From Cynocephalus volans (Eukaryota > Chordata > Mammalia > Dermoptera > Cynocephalidae), in NCBI RefSeq assembly GCF_027409185.1, contig NC_084462.1, positions 184,440,071 through 184,504,070 on the forward strand: DNA of 64,000 nt, written 5' to 3'. Within the stretch, counting starts at the first letter, position 1, and the number at the start of each line of letters is the position of its first letter. Made by a program: the position numbers and the translations under genes. Under the pieces are notes generated by a model. That model was given only the letters and a program-made list of their open reading frames with translations, made no database searches and had not been told where the DNA came from. Below, piece after piece: positions 1 through 13,100 of the stretch.

Positions 1-236
1 TCACTGTGGAGGAGGAGCCTCTGCGGCCACTGTCCTTAGGAAGCCCTGCGCCAAGGCTTACATGGCACCCTCTGGAGCCAAGGACATTTGAGAATCTCCT
101 GCCTCGCACTCAGGCTACTTGGGCACCGTCCCGCCTGTCACAAGGGGCTGCCTTCTGTGTCCTGGTCCAGCAGGCTGGAGCTGTGGGGGGCAGAGCAGTG
201 GGTGGGCTCACTGCTACCCTGTGACTCTTTCCCTAA

Positions 237-2656
<2,420 letters not shown>

Positions 2657-3207
2657 CCCCACCCACCGAGGGGTCGGAGGACCGTGGAGGGGCCCAGTCC
2701 CGCCCTGAGGGGCCCAGCTGCATTTCTGTCTGTCAACATTTCAGTTTACCACAGAGACAGACTCTTAAAAACATGAAGAGAAACAGTCTTAAGTATGAAT
2801 GTGCTCACAACCTGGAAACTAACGGGGCAGCTCCCCTCTGGGAGCCAAGTAACTGCTCTGCTTATTAACCAGAACCTTCCGGCCAGGGGGCTGGGTGGCC
2901 AGATGGACAGTGCTGAGCCTGAGAATCGTGGAAGGTGTGTCTGGCTCAGGAGCCACTCAGAGCCTGACAAGCAGGAAGGGTTCTCAGCTCATGTCATGTC
3001 CTTCCCAGGAGCCGGGACTCTGCCTCCTCAGGGTGCCCAGGTCAGGCGCAGCCTTGGAGCATGGTGGCCAGAGGCTGACGGTCATGAGCCCACTCAGCCC
3101 TCTGTTGGGGGGACGTCCTGAGTCAACTTTGGAGGCTGGTCAGCCCTGGACCCTGGGCCACCAGCCCACCTGGAAGACGTCCCCAGCACCACCCACTCGT
3201 GGTTCCC

Positions 3208-3213
3208 AATAAA
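3208..3213 (+). terminator. PACS2: candidate proximal PACS2 poly(A) signal
   Basis: Canonical AATAAA 552 bases past the stop codon. It is followed within 40 bases by a T-rich stretch (TTTTATAG, ATATTTTT) that could serve as the downstream element. Its use is not proven. Confidence 0.5.
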
Positions 3214-4739
3214 CTCCAGCCTCCTGGCAGGGATTTTATAGTGGCAGATATTTTTAATGCTTTTAAATACATGTCGTAATGTAGCCGCCAAACAGACTTT
3301 GCTCTCCTGACATCCCCATGGGGCTGGGCAGAGCTATCAGATGCCCGCCTCTGTCCCCGAGCCCCCACCTCACACTTCCCACTCCTTCAGGCTTTTCTTC
3401 AGACTTTGCTGATGCAGAGTATTGTTGCTACCCCAAACTCAGCAAGCACAGTGGCCTCCACAGACCCAGGTGGCCCCAGCAAATGTCCCAGAGTGCAGCC
3501 AGAGAAACAGCCAGGCGTGGCTGGGATAGGTTGAGGCTGAGCATGCAGGGCCAGCCGTGTGGGTATTCGGGTTGAGATTCAGGGTTGTGGTGAACGTAGA
3601 GACAGGCGTCCAGGTGCGCCTATGTCACCTACAGCAGCAGTGTGGCCAGTGAAGGCTCCCCTCCTCCTGGCTGGAGGAGCTGGTGGTTTGGAGCCATGGG
3701 TGAAGGGGCTGGGAGCCTCCAGCCCAGGGTCCCTAGAACAGCCCATCCTGGTGGCAGCCCTAACCTGCAGCCAGGGTCCACCCCTGACTATGTGCCACTA
3801 CCAAGCCAACAGGGAAGGGCCATGTCCTCAGTCCTGCTTCTGCCCCCAAAACTGTGCCCCATGATCTCCATAGGAAGAACCCACCCAGCTTCCGCCCCCT
3901 TGGAGATTGTGGCCCTCCCAGGGACACTGGTGGGCTCCCTGGGGGGCTCTGGGCCTGATTTCCTAAAATAGAAAACTGCACAAGGCTATGCTGAGAAAAC
4001 AGTGCCAAATGCAGGACAGGCCCAGAACCAATGGCCCGAGTCACAAAGGGGTCCCGCCCTTGCTGAGAAGAGAGATGGCCCATTTTTCTTACCTGTGACC
4101 TACCTGCTTATCTGTGCCCCCAGTGTCTGAATGGGGGTCCACCTATCCAAAGTGAAGGCCCTGGAGCTAGAGATGTGGCTTGGGGTGCAGGTCCAGCCAC
4201 TGGGCACAGGCCTCGGGGATGGCCTGCAAGCAGAATGCCTTCCTTGCCCCTCTCAGCTTTGCCTAGGACCAGGAGCCTGAGGCACTGCCCAGGGGAAGGG
4301 CGCAGGCCGCTGGGCCTCAGCATCTTCCTGTGGCTACAGGGAAACTCGTGTTGTGCACCCTTCCACTGGGCTTCAGAGCCTCTGTTTTGCTTCTCCTCTG
4401 CTTTCTTTCCCAGAGGTCACAAAGAGATGAAGATGAAACACCCTGGACTTAGCTTTGTAGCCTCAGAGCAGGTTTTAGAATAAGGGGCCACAGAGGACAT
4501 CCCAGTCCATCCTGGCTGTGGGCAGCCCCTTTCCTGGAGCCCTCCTCCCCCTCACATGCCTCCCTGTCTGGTTCCAAGGCTCCATCCACACACAAGCAAG
4601 GGAAGACACGGGCAGAACCCTCATCCGGCAGCTGGGGGCCCCTGTGCCCACCTGCCTGCAGAGCCCAGCTGTCAGTGTGACGTGCATCTGAGTGTCACAC
4701 AGCCCACCTGCCACACCATCAGGCCCTGTGCTGGGGAGG

Positions 4740-4885
4740 GCATACAGATGGAGCCCTGGGCAGCCCTCACCCCTCTGTGCCTCGTTTTCCCCATAGGCTA
4801 AACAGGGGTGGTGACATTCCCCCTGCCTACCTCATGGAGCTGTTCTGAGAATACATGGAAAAGCACTTTGTCCCTTTAAAGGATG
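4740..4885 (+). repeat. MIR-like SINE fragment
   Basis: The segment around CTCTGTGCCTCGTTTTCC, followed by a CCTACCTCATGGAGCTGTTCTGAGAA-type stretch, follows the core-to-tail order of mammalian MIR. It is old and diverged and lies inside the PACS2 3' UTR. Confidence 0.7.
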
Positions 4886-5640
4886 ACTAAAAGCCAAAGC
4901 CATCTGACGGGCGGTGCAACCGTGAGGGCAGAGGAGGCTGGTGGGTGTGTGTTTCCCTCGGACCTGGCCCTGGGGTGGCTGGGCCCGGCAGGACAGGAGG
5001 TGGTCCGCTTGGGGCAGGGGTTCTCGGCCCTGTCGGAGTCTCAAAGGTTAAGCCACCAGTCACCATCAGATAATGTCAGGTTCTTCTCAGGCCTGGCCAC
5101 CATCTTCTGGTGTGGTATGGGTAGGCTACACCCTTGACCAGGCCAGGCAGGGGCCAGCCCCTGGAACCTGGCCCACTGCCTCCTTCCTACTCTGCACTGA
5201 TCCCCTTGGGCACCATCTCCTCTGGGCACGCAGGCCGTACCTGGGCCAGAGCTGGGAAAGGAGAGGGGCCCCTGAGCAAGAGCTGAGGGCCCCTATACAA
5301 GGGGCCGGTGGCCTTGTGCACCGTCCTTATTCCCAGATGGGAAGACCTGAGTGCCTCTAGCCTTCCTCCCGGACACGTTCCTCATGAAAACCACTTCTTC
5401 CAAGGGCCAGGCTGCCGGACCCACACTACTGGCCCGCCTTCCCCACACCTGTCCTGCCCTCGTGTGTGGGGCCCGCAGGGGGCTGAGGGCCGGGCTTGGG
5501 GGCGCCCTGGAGTCTGACCGTGTGAGCCAAGGGGCGCCACTGCGCGTTCCTGCAGACCCCTTACGTTCATTGTGCATTGTTTGGCTTCTAGGGTGTACGT
5601 GTTGCCAGTTTTAATTTTTTTTAATGGAAAACAGGATTAA

Positions 5641-5648
5641 TGTAAATA
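5641..5648 (+). promoter_or_regulatory. Pumilio-type element in the PACS2 3' UTR end
   Basis: TGTAAATA fits the Pumilio consensus UGUANAUA exactly. It lies 72 bases before the distal AATAAA in an AT-rich, accessible-looking end of the 3' UTR. PUM1/2 binding normally lowers mRNA stability. The match is short and could be chance. Confidence 0.45.
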
Positions 5649-5719
5649 GCTTTCTGCGGAACACATCTAATCTGTCACGTGTGGCCGTGTGGACTACTTC
5701 AAGGTGCTGATGCGACACT

Positions 5720-5725
5720 AATAAA
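5720..5725 (+). terminator. PACS2: distal PACS2 poly(A) signal
   Basis: Canonical AATAAA. Cleavage would be expected near 5740, exactly where a CpG island begins. This is the last AATAAA before the TEX22 promoter region, and I take it as the main end of PACS2. Confidence 0.7.
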
Positions 5726-5985
5726 CCTGGAGGGCCGCCCCGCCCGCGCCGTCTGCTGTGCGCTGCTTCTCGCTCCGCCCGCCCGTCGCAGGTCCCCGCA
5801 GGGAAAAGCGGCGTCCGCGCCGGGGGAGGGCGCGGCCCGGGGCAGCGGGGCTGGGGCATCGCGAGGCGTGCGGAGCCGGGAACCCAAAGTTCAAAACTGC
5901 GCCTTTGGAGACCCCCGGAGGCTCCAGGGTCGCGGCCCCGGGGTTGCGGGCGTCTGCGAGACGAGCCCCCCAAGCGGCGCGGGGT

Positions 5986-6126
5986 CCCGGAGGGCCAGAG
6001 CTGAGGGCCAGGGCCGGGCCCGGGTCCCACGGAGGCCGGGGCGCAGGCGCGGCGGGGGCTCCCGGAAGGCCAGAGCTGAGGGCCGGGCCCGGGTCCCACG
6101 GAGGCCGGGGCGCAGGCGCGGCGAGG
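5986..6126. repeat. tandem duplication, 75-bp period, in CpG island
   Basis: Two nearly identical copies begin at 5986 and 6061, each starting CCCGGARGGCCAGAGCTGAG and containing CGGGTCCCACGGAGGCCGG. The second copy is a few bases shorter because it lacks a short GGGCCA-like unit. High similarity suggests a recent or gene-converted duplication. Confidence 0.85.
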
Positions 6127-6213
6127 GCCGGAAGCGGGCGGAAGGGCGGACCCGCCCGAGAGGACGTTCCGGGTGAGGCCCCCCTCGGCCTTCCAGGAGC
6201 TGCGGTGGGCCCG

Positions 6214-6338
6214 CGCCGCGCCGCGTACGCCAGTGTGCCTCCCCTAACCCCCGCCCCCACCCCATTGTGCCGCCCCCGTGACACCGCGCCCCGCGCCGCG
6301 TACTCCAGTGTGCCTCCCCTAACCCCCGCCCCTCCCCC
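6214..6338. repeat. second tandem duplication, 75-bp period, in CpG island
   Basis: The segment CGCGTAC(G/T)CCAGTGTGCC plus TCCCCTAACCCCCGCCCC occurs at about 6221-6258 and again at 6296-6333. The offset is 75 bases, the same spacing as the adjacent but unrelated duplication upstream. Confidence 0.8.
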
Positions 6339-6998
6339 GCCTCCCCTGCGTGTTCTGACCCTTTCCTGTCCCCCGTCCCTCTGCTGACTCTTCCGCAGCG
6401 TAGAGCCCCTGGGGAGGGCGCGGGCGTCAGGGTTCCGGGCCTGGGCCTTGGGGTATGGTCGAGGCGTGTCGAGGTGAGGTCACAGGCGTCGGGCGGAGGG
6501 AGGCGGGAGGCGCTTAGGGGCTCTCCTTCGCTCGGGTGCCCTCTGTGTTCCAGGCAAGGCGGGGCACTGAACGCGCCACAAGCGTTCCAGAGGGCAGATC
6601 CCGCGGGGCTTGAGCGGTCTGAGGGGCTGGCAAGGGCAAGGAGCCAGGGTCTGGTGGAGGGGGAGGTCGGAAGACTCACCCGGCAACCGGGTCGGGGAGG
6701 GTAGGGGCAGAGAGGGACTGCACCTGCCTCAGTCTCTAGAAGGAAAGCGGCAGCAGGATTTAGGGGACCCACACCATCCAGAGGAGCTGACCACCCCGCT
6801 CAGCGGCCTGAGGCCACCCAGCAGTGTCCGGCCAGTGGCTGGAAGGTGACCCCAGCAGAGCCTGACGCTGCCACCATATGTCCGAGGGGCCCAGGTAGCT
6901 GTGGGGACACGGGCAGCCTTGGGGACACTGTCCTACGCGACCCTGCTCCTTCCACCAGAGTCCCAGAGGTGCAGACAAGCAGCCTGCTGGGGGTGGAG

Positions 6999-7154
6999 AT
7001 GGACAGCAGGAAGCTATCTCCCCTGGGGAAGAAGCCAGAGCCACCACTCTCCCCGGAGCTCAGGCAGCCCTCTCCCTCACTGGGCAGGACGGCAGCCTGG
7101 GCTCAGCCCAGTGCCCAGAGCAGTGCTCAGCAGGGACTGCAGACTCAGGACTGG
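6999..7154 (+). CDS. TEX22: TEX22 coding exon 1
   Basis: ATG at 6999 with Kozak context GAGATGG. It encodes 52 codons ending CAG GAC TGG at donor GTAAGC (phase 0). The containing exon probably begins after CACCAG at 6959, with a short 5' UTR. A noncoding exon may lie in the CpG island upstream. Confidence 0.92.
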
Positions 7155-10100
7155 GTAAGCGAAAGAGGCGGGCGAGGCCACCCTCCCATCCTCTCTGGAT
7201 ACTCTAGGAATTGGCTCTGGGGTGGGCGGGTTGCTGCAGGTGTGGAGGAGGGGCTTTAGGGGAGGGCTGAGTGGGGCTGACACCAGCAGATGCTGCAGTT
7301 GGGGGCTTTTCCCCATAGCCCTCGGCGGGCACCCAGCTAGACTTGTGCCCCTGTTACCTCCCAGAAGCTGCATGCCTCTGCTGGGCACTGGAGGAGCTGC
7401 CTGAGGCCAGGAGAAGGTATGGGACACACCTGCCTCAGCCCTCCCCAGTGCTCTGGTGAGAGCGCTCACTCCCCCAACTCCCAGGTGGAGGGTGGCGTGA
7501 AGCGGGAGGGAGAATGGGGTCTCCACAGCAGGCACAGTGCCCTCCCGACCAGGTAACCTGGCTGTTGGTGGAAGGATTTGTCATGGAAAGTCGTGACTAA
7601 AACAGCAGGGCCATAGTGGCTGTACTTATGACAGCCCCAATCTGGAATCAACCCCCTGTCCACCCACTGCTGGACTGAGCAGCTTGCTTGGTCATGCACA
7701 GTGGTGACACTTGATGGCCACAGCTGCTGTAGACCCGGCATGCTCCATGAGCAAAAGAAGCCAGACATCCCCTCTCCACCATGTTTTACATACATGGAAG
7801 GTCTAAAGCCAGGCCAGGCAGGCCTGGGCTGGACAGGACAGGCGCATGAGGGGCCCCAGGCACTGGCAGTGCGCTTTCTTGGTCTGGGTATTGGTCATGG
7901 GGCCAGGTCAGTGTGAAGAGCCCATCCAGTCTTGTGCTTAGGCATCTGCGCATGTCTTCCTGTGTGTTCACCGAGGTTAAGGGTTTACATAAAATAGTGG
8001 CGGAAAAAGAAAGTGGGTCCCCAAAGCTGCCCACCGCGACCACCTTGTGCCTTCCCAGTCACATCCTCTGGATGCTGAGTTCTGGGGACAACGCAGTGAT
8101 CAAACCAGCAGACCCTGGGCTTTCATGAGGCCAGTATCTCATGACAGGTGCTGCAGACCATAAACACACCAAATTGTCCCTTGTTAGGGGTGAGGACTGC
8201 TCAGGAGGGACACGAGGTACAGGCTTCCATCCTGGGAAGGACCACAGGGCGCTGTGGCTGAAGGGACAGGGACATGGGGATGCAGGGGGAGGATGTGTTA
8301 GACTTATCTTCTCCTGCAAGGATGGAGGGGCAGAGTGGCTCTTGGGCAGGGGTGACCAGGCCATATTTGCAGCTCCAGGAGATGGACCGGCAGCTGTGGG
8401 GGATGGGGGATGGGGGATGAAGCTGAGGCAGGAGAGCAGGGATGAAGGACCCAGCAGTAGAGGAGATGGGTTGGTGGCTGAGGGCAAGAAGGGGGCGCAG
8501 ACACATCTCCACGACTCCCAAGTTTGGTTTGGGGACAGGGCGTCACTGCATGAGGTTTCGCTGGCCACCAAGCCCTGCCCCAAGCCCCACGTGGTTAATG
8601 CATTCTTCATCCTCCCCTTTAAAAGTGAATGAATGGCCAAGGAGCTCCAGACATTTGAAGTCGGCACCACTTGCAGGCAATGTGACCGTCTGTCCTGGTC
8701 AATCCAGGAGAATCGGCTGGAATCCACATACAGTAAGCAGGTTCAGGAAGAGGGTACCAAAGACTGCACAGAAATCAGTAGCTTTTGTAGATATAAACAA
8801 CAGGCTCTAGAAGATAAACAAGTGAAAAAGACCAGTTTACCTTTGACAGCAGCAATAAAGGTAACAGGAAATAATCAAAACCTATTTGAGGGAAACTTTA
8901 AAGCACCCCAGAAAGTTACAGAGAAACTGGAACCACAGAGAGACTCCTGAAAGCATTTTATAATCCAGTGTAATCACCAAGTCATAGCCGTTGATGGGAT
9001 TTAAACTGCTCAGAGCCACTTCTTGTGTGGAGTTGGCATCACCCTGATGCCAGTGCCAGGGAAGAGGAGGAGAGGCAAAACAGGAAAAAAAAAGGAAGAC
9101 GTGCCGATCTAACTGTGGGCATGGACTGAGAAATGCTGAATAAACAGTAAACTGAATCCAGCAGCATCTCAAGGCCAATGTCACCACTCTTATGATGTGC
9201 CCACATGCAATCCCACTGCCAGGGGAGCAGGAGCTTGGGTCTGCTGTTCGCAGTCTGTCCCTAGTGCCTAGGAGCACACCTGGCACATGGTAAGTGCTCA
9301 ATGAATACGTATTGGATAAGTGAAGTTGTATATATATAAAGGAAAGTTGTAACCCAAGGACAAAGGAATTTAGAAATCTATAAAGTAGGGGCCGGCCTGT
9401 GGCTCACTCGGGAGAGTGTGGTGCTGATAATACCAAGGCTACGGGTTCGGATCCCTACATAGACATGGCTGGTTGCTCACTTCGGAGAGCGTGGTGCTGA
9501 CAACACCAAGTCAAGGGCTGAGATCCCCTTACTGGTCATCTTTATGTTAAAAAAAAAAAAAAAAAAAAAAAAGAAATCTATACATTAACAAAAGGTAGAA
9601 AACCATGGTTATCTCAATAGATGTTGAAAATAATGTTAATAAATTCCAGTACCTTCCCTTAAAAACAAAAGAAATATCAAAACCTATAGATTTTAGACAA
9701 GGTTGGAAGAGATGGATGTCTCTGTGACCTTACGAAGGGAACTCTCAAGCCTACAGTGAATGTCAACAGAGTGTTTCCATTAGACGCACAAGCAGATAAG
9801 GATGCCTGCTGTCACCATGATAATCAAATAGTGTGCCAGAAATTGGACCCTGTTCAGTAAGTCGAGAAAATGAAATGTGGCATAAGCATCTAAAAAGAAG
9901 AAATGAGATGATCACTATTCACAGCTAATAGATCTTCCACCTAGAAAATCCATACAAGCCAATTTAAAGAAATATGAGCACGGATAAAAGAGGAAGTTTG
10001 GGTATATGATCACCATTCAAAACTTAACCATTTTTCAGTACACTAAAAATAACCAACCAGAAGATGTAATGGAAAAAGACCCCATTCACTTTAGCAGCAG

Positions 10101-13100
10101 AAACTATGAAGTCCTTAGAAATAAATCCACTCTTGTTTAATACCTATGTGAAGAACACGTTAAAATGTTACCAGATAACGTATAGAACACCTCTTGGAAA
10201 TGTGCATCATATTACTGGGTGGGCAGATTTACTGTTTTTAAACCTGCCAAGTTTCCCCCAGAAAATTTAGTGCAATCCCTGTTTTTTTAAAAAAACAAAC
10301 TTTTCATGAATCTTCAAAATTTTATTCTAAGTGTGCACAGTGTTTTTGGCAGCATATTAGTTATTGTGATAGTCTGTTTCTGTTACTTATAGCAAAATAC
10401 CTGGAACTGGGTAATTTATAAAGAAACAATATTTATTGCTGACAGTTTCGGATGCTGGGTAGTCCAAAATCCAGGGAACACATCTAGTGAGCGTCTTCCT
10501 TGGTGGTGGCTTCAGCGACACTGGGTGTCACATTACTAGATGGTAGAATCAGACTCTCACGTGCTCTCCTTTTAAAGCCCTCGGAACCATGACCATGAAC
10601 TATGGCGTGACCCTTACAATCCAATCACCTCCCCAAGGCCCCACCTTCCAATCATCACAATAGGATTTCCCACCCTCTCAACACTGTCACAGTGAAGGCC
10701 AAGTTACCAATACCTGGGATTTGGGGGACACAATTTAAGCTTCAGTGAGTTTGGAGGGGACAGTCAGTCCACAGCAGTCATCCATTGGTGCATAACACAT
10801 TTCCCTAAAACTTCGCTGCTTAAAACAGTAACGAGAATTTTTGTCCCAAGTTCTGAAAGTCAGGAATATGGGAGCTGCTAAGCTGGGTGTCTTTGGCTTG
10901 GGATCTCTCAGGAGATTACGGTCAAGATGTCAGTCAGAGCTACCATCATTGGAAAGCCTGGGTAAGGCTGGAGACTGCATGCATGGTGGCTCCCTCACCT
11001 GGCTGGCAAGTCAGTGCTAGCTGCTGGCAGGAGGCCTCAGCTCCTCACGGCAGCCTCTCTCCAGGGTAGCTTGAGTGTCCTCACAATGTGGTAGCCAGCT
11101 TCCCCAGAGCGAGTGGCTGGAGAGGGTGAGATGGGAGCTGCAGAAGAGCCTTGGAAGGCATGCCCTGTCATTTGCACTGCACTCTGGTTACACTTAACAT
11201 GGGTGAGGGTGACACGAGGACATTGCATTAGTCTGTTTTCTGTTGCTGATAATGGAACACTTTCACCCAGGTGATTTATGAGAAAATGAGATTTATTTCT
11301 TACAGTTTTGGAGGCTGGAAGTCCAGGGTTCCGGGGGTGCATCTGGTGAGGGCCTTGTTTGGGTCTGGTCTCTCTCTGCAGGGTCCCACAGCGACGTGGG
11401 TGTCACACGTTGAGGGCTGAGCAAGAGTGTGTGTCAACGTGGTTCTCCTTCTCCTTATAAAGCCCCTGGTCTGCTCTCTGATAACCCACTGATCCATCCA
11501 CGAGGGCCCAGTCTTCACAATCCAGTCATCTGTTAAAGGCCCACCTTTCAAATACCACTTTGGGGATTAAGTTCCAGCCGCAGCAGGCTTGAACACCAGG
11601 AGGTAGGGACCCTTGGTGTCATCTTGGATACTGACGATATTTAGACTGTACTCCTGAAGGCCCAACAAATTCCCTGCAGAATAAATAAAAGGATTGTATT
11701 GCTAGACCCATCGTAGGATATCAGAGATCAGGCTCTCAGAAGCATCAGAGAGGAAAGACATCCCTAAAAGGAGCAGCGCGAGGCTGGCAGGCAGCTGCTC
11801 GCTGCAGTTGACAGCATCACGTGTGCACGAGAGAAAACGGGTCAACCCTGAAGCTTATGCGGAGCAAAAATATATTTTATGAAGAGCGCGAAATAAGTGA
11901 AGAGAATTTGCCCCTAGTGAACTGTCTCCTCAGTCCTGAAGAATGGACCTCTAACAGTAAGTATCTCAGGTAGAAGGTCTGAAATGGATGAGGAACGAGG
12001 GACGTGGAGAAAGGAAACACACAGGTGAACCAAAGCCAGCATGATGGGCCCGGGCAGTCGCTGGACACTGCTCACTCGGAGAGCCCGGGGCGGCACTCAT
12101 GAGCCCACCTGCAGCCGCATAAACCCAAGGATGGTGCCTGCGATGGAGCCACAGTTTTCCAGGGTCCCTGTGGTGTTTGAAAGGGGATGGAGATGTGTTG
12201 TCAACTTTTGACTTTGATGAGTTTGCATGCATGCCGTGGTGACACCAAAAGAACAGCAAGAAAGCCATGTCTGACCAAGTGCAGGGGACAATGGAACGGA
12301 ACGGAAAGAGTGCACAGCTGACCCAGGAGTAGGCAGAGAGGACAGAGAAGTACAAAGGTGGCCAGCCAGGAAGCACAGCTGTGGCAGCAGTGGTGACCAC
12401 CAATACGTCAGTTAATCCAGTAAATGAAACTCAACTAAATGTTCCAGTCAAAAGACAGACCTCATCAGAGCGGATTAAAACAACCAAATCCAGCCATAGA
12501 CACGTGAATGTGTGTGGAGTGAAACACAAGAATGTTCCAGTCCACAACCTCACATCAGTTCACATAGTGTTTTGCTGTCAAACTCAGCAAACGCACTCTG
12601 GGTTTTGGAATTTGATTGCATGGATGCCAACTACACCCAAAAGCAAGTGCACACCTAACTAGACATACTCCTTTTTGGGGGGGGGGGGGCGTGGCTGGCC
12701 GGGACAGCAATCTGAACCTGTGATGTTTGTGTTACAGGGCTGTGCTGTAACCAACTGAGCTAACCAGCCAGCCCAATGCACATATTCTTAAGTGAAAGAA
12801 ACAAATGACAAAATTATCCATGCCATGTGGCTTTGTTTATTCAGAGTTCAAAAACATGCAAAGGTAAACCACATATTTCTAATATTCTCATAAAAATATA
12901 ATTTGAAAAAATAAAGATGTTTTTATATTTTACTCGGAAAAGAAACCATGTAACAATTTTGCAAAATAAGAGCAAGTCTTTGTGTGCTTTTGGGACAGAA
13001 GGTGGCAAACACATCCACAATGTAGGACAGATAGTCTGGAAATCGGCCCTTGATAAATGTGGGAATTTAATTTATGCTCAGCATGGCATTTCAGAGCAGT

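Larger units (their letters stand above)
2657..5742 (+). other. PACS2: PACS2 3' untranslated region (inferred extent)
   Basis: About 3.1 kb lies between the stop codon and the AATAAA at 5720. No splice-linked coding exon is visible. The last 150 bases are AT-rich and look like a conserved mRNA end: a poly-T/TTTTAATG patch, a Pumilio-type site, then the poly(A) signal. An earlier AATAAA at 3208 could give a short 3' UTR of about 570 nt. A MIR-like fragment sits at about 4740-4885. The extent is inferred from the signals and from the known long human PACS2 3' UTR; RNA reads would settle which end is used. Confidence 0.72.
5745..6480. promoter_or_regulatory. CpG island between PACS2 and TEX22, probable TEX22 promoter
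   Basis: GC-rich and dense in CpG, this island starts within about 20 bases of the PACS2 poly(A) signal. It contains an ETS/GABPA-type core CCGGAAGCG at 6129-6137 and many GC boxes. A good splice donor (CCG|GTGAGG, cut after 6172) could end a non-coding first exon spliced to the TEX22 start-codon exon near 6959. Promoter role and transcription start are inferred from position and composition only. Confidence 0.7.

Noticed and set aside
5718-6772. Long overlapping open frames on both strands in the TEX22 CpG island
   Set aside because: Absence of stops is explained by low A+T content. The frames include the tandem duplications and no recognisable protein motif.
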